DNA of 64,000 nucleotides from Rhizobium tumorigenes (GTDB taxonomy: Bacteria > Pseudomonadota > Alphaproteobacteria > Rhizobiales > Rhizobiaceae), in assembly GCF_003240565.2 (NCBI RefSeq), contig NZ_CP117255.1, forward strand, positions 682,001 to 746,000, read 5' to 3'. Below the pieces are notes generated by a model that was not told where the DNA came from, did no database searches, and saw nothing but the letters and a program-made list of their open reading frames with translations. The translations under genes and the position numbers were made by a program. Each line of letters opens with the position of its first letter. Position 1 is the stretch's first letter. Positions 62,588 through 64,000 of the stretch are shown one piece after another.

Positions 62588-63265
62588 ATGAAGATTTTGA
62601 TCATCGAAGACGACCTCGAGGCCGCCGCCTACCTGACAAAGGCGTTCCGCGAGGCCGGTATACTTGCCGATCACGCCAGCGATGGCGAGAGCGGCCTCTT
62701 CATGGGCTCGGAAAACACCTACGACGTCATGGTCATCGACCGGATGCTGCCGCGCCGCGACGGGCTTTCGGTCATCGCCGAACTGCGCCGCAAGGCGATC
62801 CACACGCCTGTGCTGATCCTCTCGGCGCTCGGCCAGGTCGACGATCGCGTCACTGGCCTTCGCGCCGGCGGCGACGACTACCTGCCGAAGCCCTATGCCT
62901 TCAGCGAATTGCTCGCCCGCGTCGAGGTACTGGGCCGTCGCAAGGGCACGCCGGATCAGGATGTGCTTTACCGCGTCGGCGATCTCGAGCTCGATCGCTT
63001 GTCCCACGAGGTCCGCCGGGCCGGCAAGGAGATCGTCCTGCAGCCGCGCGAGTTCCGCCTGCTGGAATACCTGATGAAGAATGCCGGCCAGGTGGTGACC
63101 CGCACCATGCTGCTGGAAAATGTCTGGGATTACCACTTCGATCCCCAGACCAACGTCATCGATGTCCACGTCTCGCGCCTGCGTGCCAAGATCGAGCGGG
63201 ATTTCAACATGCCGCTGCTGAAGACCATTCGCGGGGCAGGGTACATGATCAAGGACGAGGGATGA
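62588..63265 (+). CDS. OmpR-family response regulator
   Basis: 225 residues. Receiver: IIEDD, Asp51 in VMVIDRMLPRRDGL, LILSALG in place of the usual threonine-containing LLTA, and LPKPYAFSE. Winged helix: LQPREFRLLEYLMKNAGQVV, NVIDVHVSRLRAKIE. Start at ATG 62588 begins the receiver; the frame extends to 62495 through a Ser/Ala-rich stretch, so a longer form is possible. Overlaps the kinase gene by four bases; envelope stress control of degP is an inference from position. Confidence 0.88.
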   Translation: MKILIIEDDLEAAAYLTKAFREAGILADHASDGESGLFMGSENTYDVMVIDRMLPRRDGLSVIAELRRKAIHTPVLILSALGQVDDRVTGLRAGGDDYLPKPYAFSELLARVEVLGRRKGTPDQDVLYRVGDLELDRLSHEVRRAGKEIVLQPREFRLLEYLMKNAGQVVTRTMLLENVWDYHFDPQTNVIDVHVSRLRAKIERDFNMPLLKTIRGAGYMIKDEG

Positions 63266-64000
63266 GTCGCTTCCGCGTCCTCTTCAAGTCCACCGCCGTC
63301 CGCCTGTCCGCCCTCTACATCCTGCTTTTCGCGCTCTGCGCTGCGACGTTGGTGTTCTACGTGACATCCATGTCCGAGCGGCTGATGACTGGCCAGATCC
63401 GCGATGCCGTCAGCCAGGAAGTCAATCAGGTCAAGCACGCCTATGAGGGCGGCGGCCTCAACCTTCTGCTGCGCACTATGGAGCGCCGTGCCCGCCAGCC
63501 GGGAGCCAATCTCTACGTCATTGCCAGCCCTACGGGCGTGATTCTTGCCGGCAACGTCGCCTCCGTCCAGCCCGGCACCTTCGACGACCAGGGCTGGACC
63601 GAAGTCCCCTTCACCTACGAGCGATATGCCGATACCGGCGCCGAGCGTCGCCACCTCGCCATCGCCAACATCTTCACGCTCGACAACGGCCTGCGCATCC
63701 TGATCGGCCGCGATCTCGGCGAGCCCGAGCGGTTCCGCCTGCTCGTGCGCCAGGCACTGATGCTGGCGCTGGCGATCATGGGTGTCGGGGCGCTGGTGAT
63801 CTGGTTTGGCATAGGCCGCAATGCGCTGCGGCGCATCGACAGGATGACCGATGCCAGCCGCAAAATCATGGCCGGCGACCTGTCGCAACGCCTGCCGGTC
63901 GGCGGTTCCGGCGATGAGTTCGACCGTATGTCGGATTCGCTGAACACCATGCTGGAGCGCATCGAGAAGCTCAACGAAGGCCTGCGCCAGGTTTCCGATA
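63262..64000 (+). CDS. Sensor histidine kinase, N-terminal part
   Basis: 246 residues are visible before the window ends. TM1 near residues 13-35 (LYILLFALCAATLVFYVTSM), a periplasmic domain of about 130 residues, TM2 near 168-190 (MLALAIMGVGALVIWFGIG), then a HAMP domain (IGRNALRRIDRMTDASRKIM, DEFDRMSDSLNTMLERI). The phosphoacceptor and ATPase domains lie beyond the edge. Partner of the preceding regulator. Confidence 0.88.
   Translation, partial: MSRFRVLFKSTAVRLSALYILLFALCAATLVFYVTSMSERLMTGQIRDAVSQEVNQVKHAYEGGGLNLLLRTMERRARQPGANLYVIASPTGVILAGNVASVQPGTFDDQGWTEVPFTYERYADTGAERRHLAIANIFTLDNGLRILIGRDLGEPERFRLLVRQALMLALAIMGVGALVIWFGIGRNALRRIDRMTDASRKIMAGDLSQRLPVGGSGDEFDRMSDSLNTMLERIEKLNEGLRQVSD

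Overview
The window is a GC-rich chromosomal segment from a Rhizobiaceae alphaproteobacterium (Rhizobium, Agrobacterium, Neorhizobium or Sinorhizobium relatives). The evidence is a MucR/Ros zinc-finger regulator, the feuN-feuP-feuQ signalling locus, the order ccmI-ccmE-ccmF-ccmH-degP followed by a response regulator and sensor kinase (the order I recall from Sinorhizobium cycHJKL-degP1), DUF6456, DUF5330, DUF1491 and DUF2336 proteins, a chromosomal VirK, and intergenic palindromic repeats typical of rhizobia. I see no transposase, integrase, complete tRNA, rRNA or CRISPR array.

Layout. Positions 1-28 kb are housekeeping and accessory genes: a flavin oxidoreductase (cut by the window edge), an AI-2E permease, a VOC protein, a universal stress protein behind a perfect FNR/FixK-type box, four GNAT acetyltransferases, a haemolysin III protein, a MucR regulator, a DnaA-domain-IV-like regulator coupled to a DUF6456 protein, SufE, a histidine kinase with a peptidoglycan-binding protein, a P450, VirK, a secreted von Willebrand type D protein, a DUF1254/DUF1214 pair, a GH16-like secreted protein and a class A penicillin-binding protein.

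Positions 28.5-52.4 kb hold a complete Rhodobacter-type gene transfer agent (GTA) structural cluster: candidate small terminase, large terminase, portal, g3.5, protease, capsid, g6, g7, g8, major tail protein, g10, g10.1, short tape measure, g12, g13, NlpC/P60 peptidase and g15. It is interrupted by unrelated DNA. Between terminase and portal lie an endolysin, a thioesterase, CorA, a secreted phosphatase behind a Pho box, a TumE/TumA toxin-antitoxin pair, a Dabb protein and a TonB-C-like protein. A CopG/ParE-type pair follows the portal. An MFS transporter is inserted antisense between g8 and g9. Between g14 and g15 is a compact sRNA-like transcription unit convergent with a 29-residue ORF. 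A holin-like gene closes the cluster. The tail-chaperone pair g10/g10.1 has no canonical start for g10.1 but carries a GGGCCCT slippery heptamer exactly at the frame switch, suggesting a programmed -1 frameshift.

Positions 52.5-64 kb hold feuNPQ (osmoadaptation and cyclic-glucan export signalling), a 17-kDa-type lipoprotein, an LD-carboxypeptidase, the cytochrome c maturation operon ccmIEFH, degP and a two-component system cut by the window end. The ccmH gene has a copy of the intergenic palindromic repeat inserted in frame between its start codon and its signal peptide.
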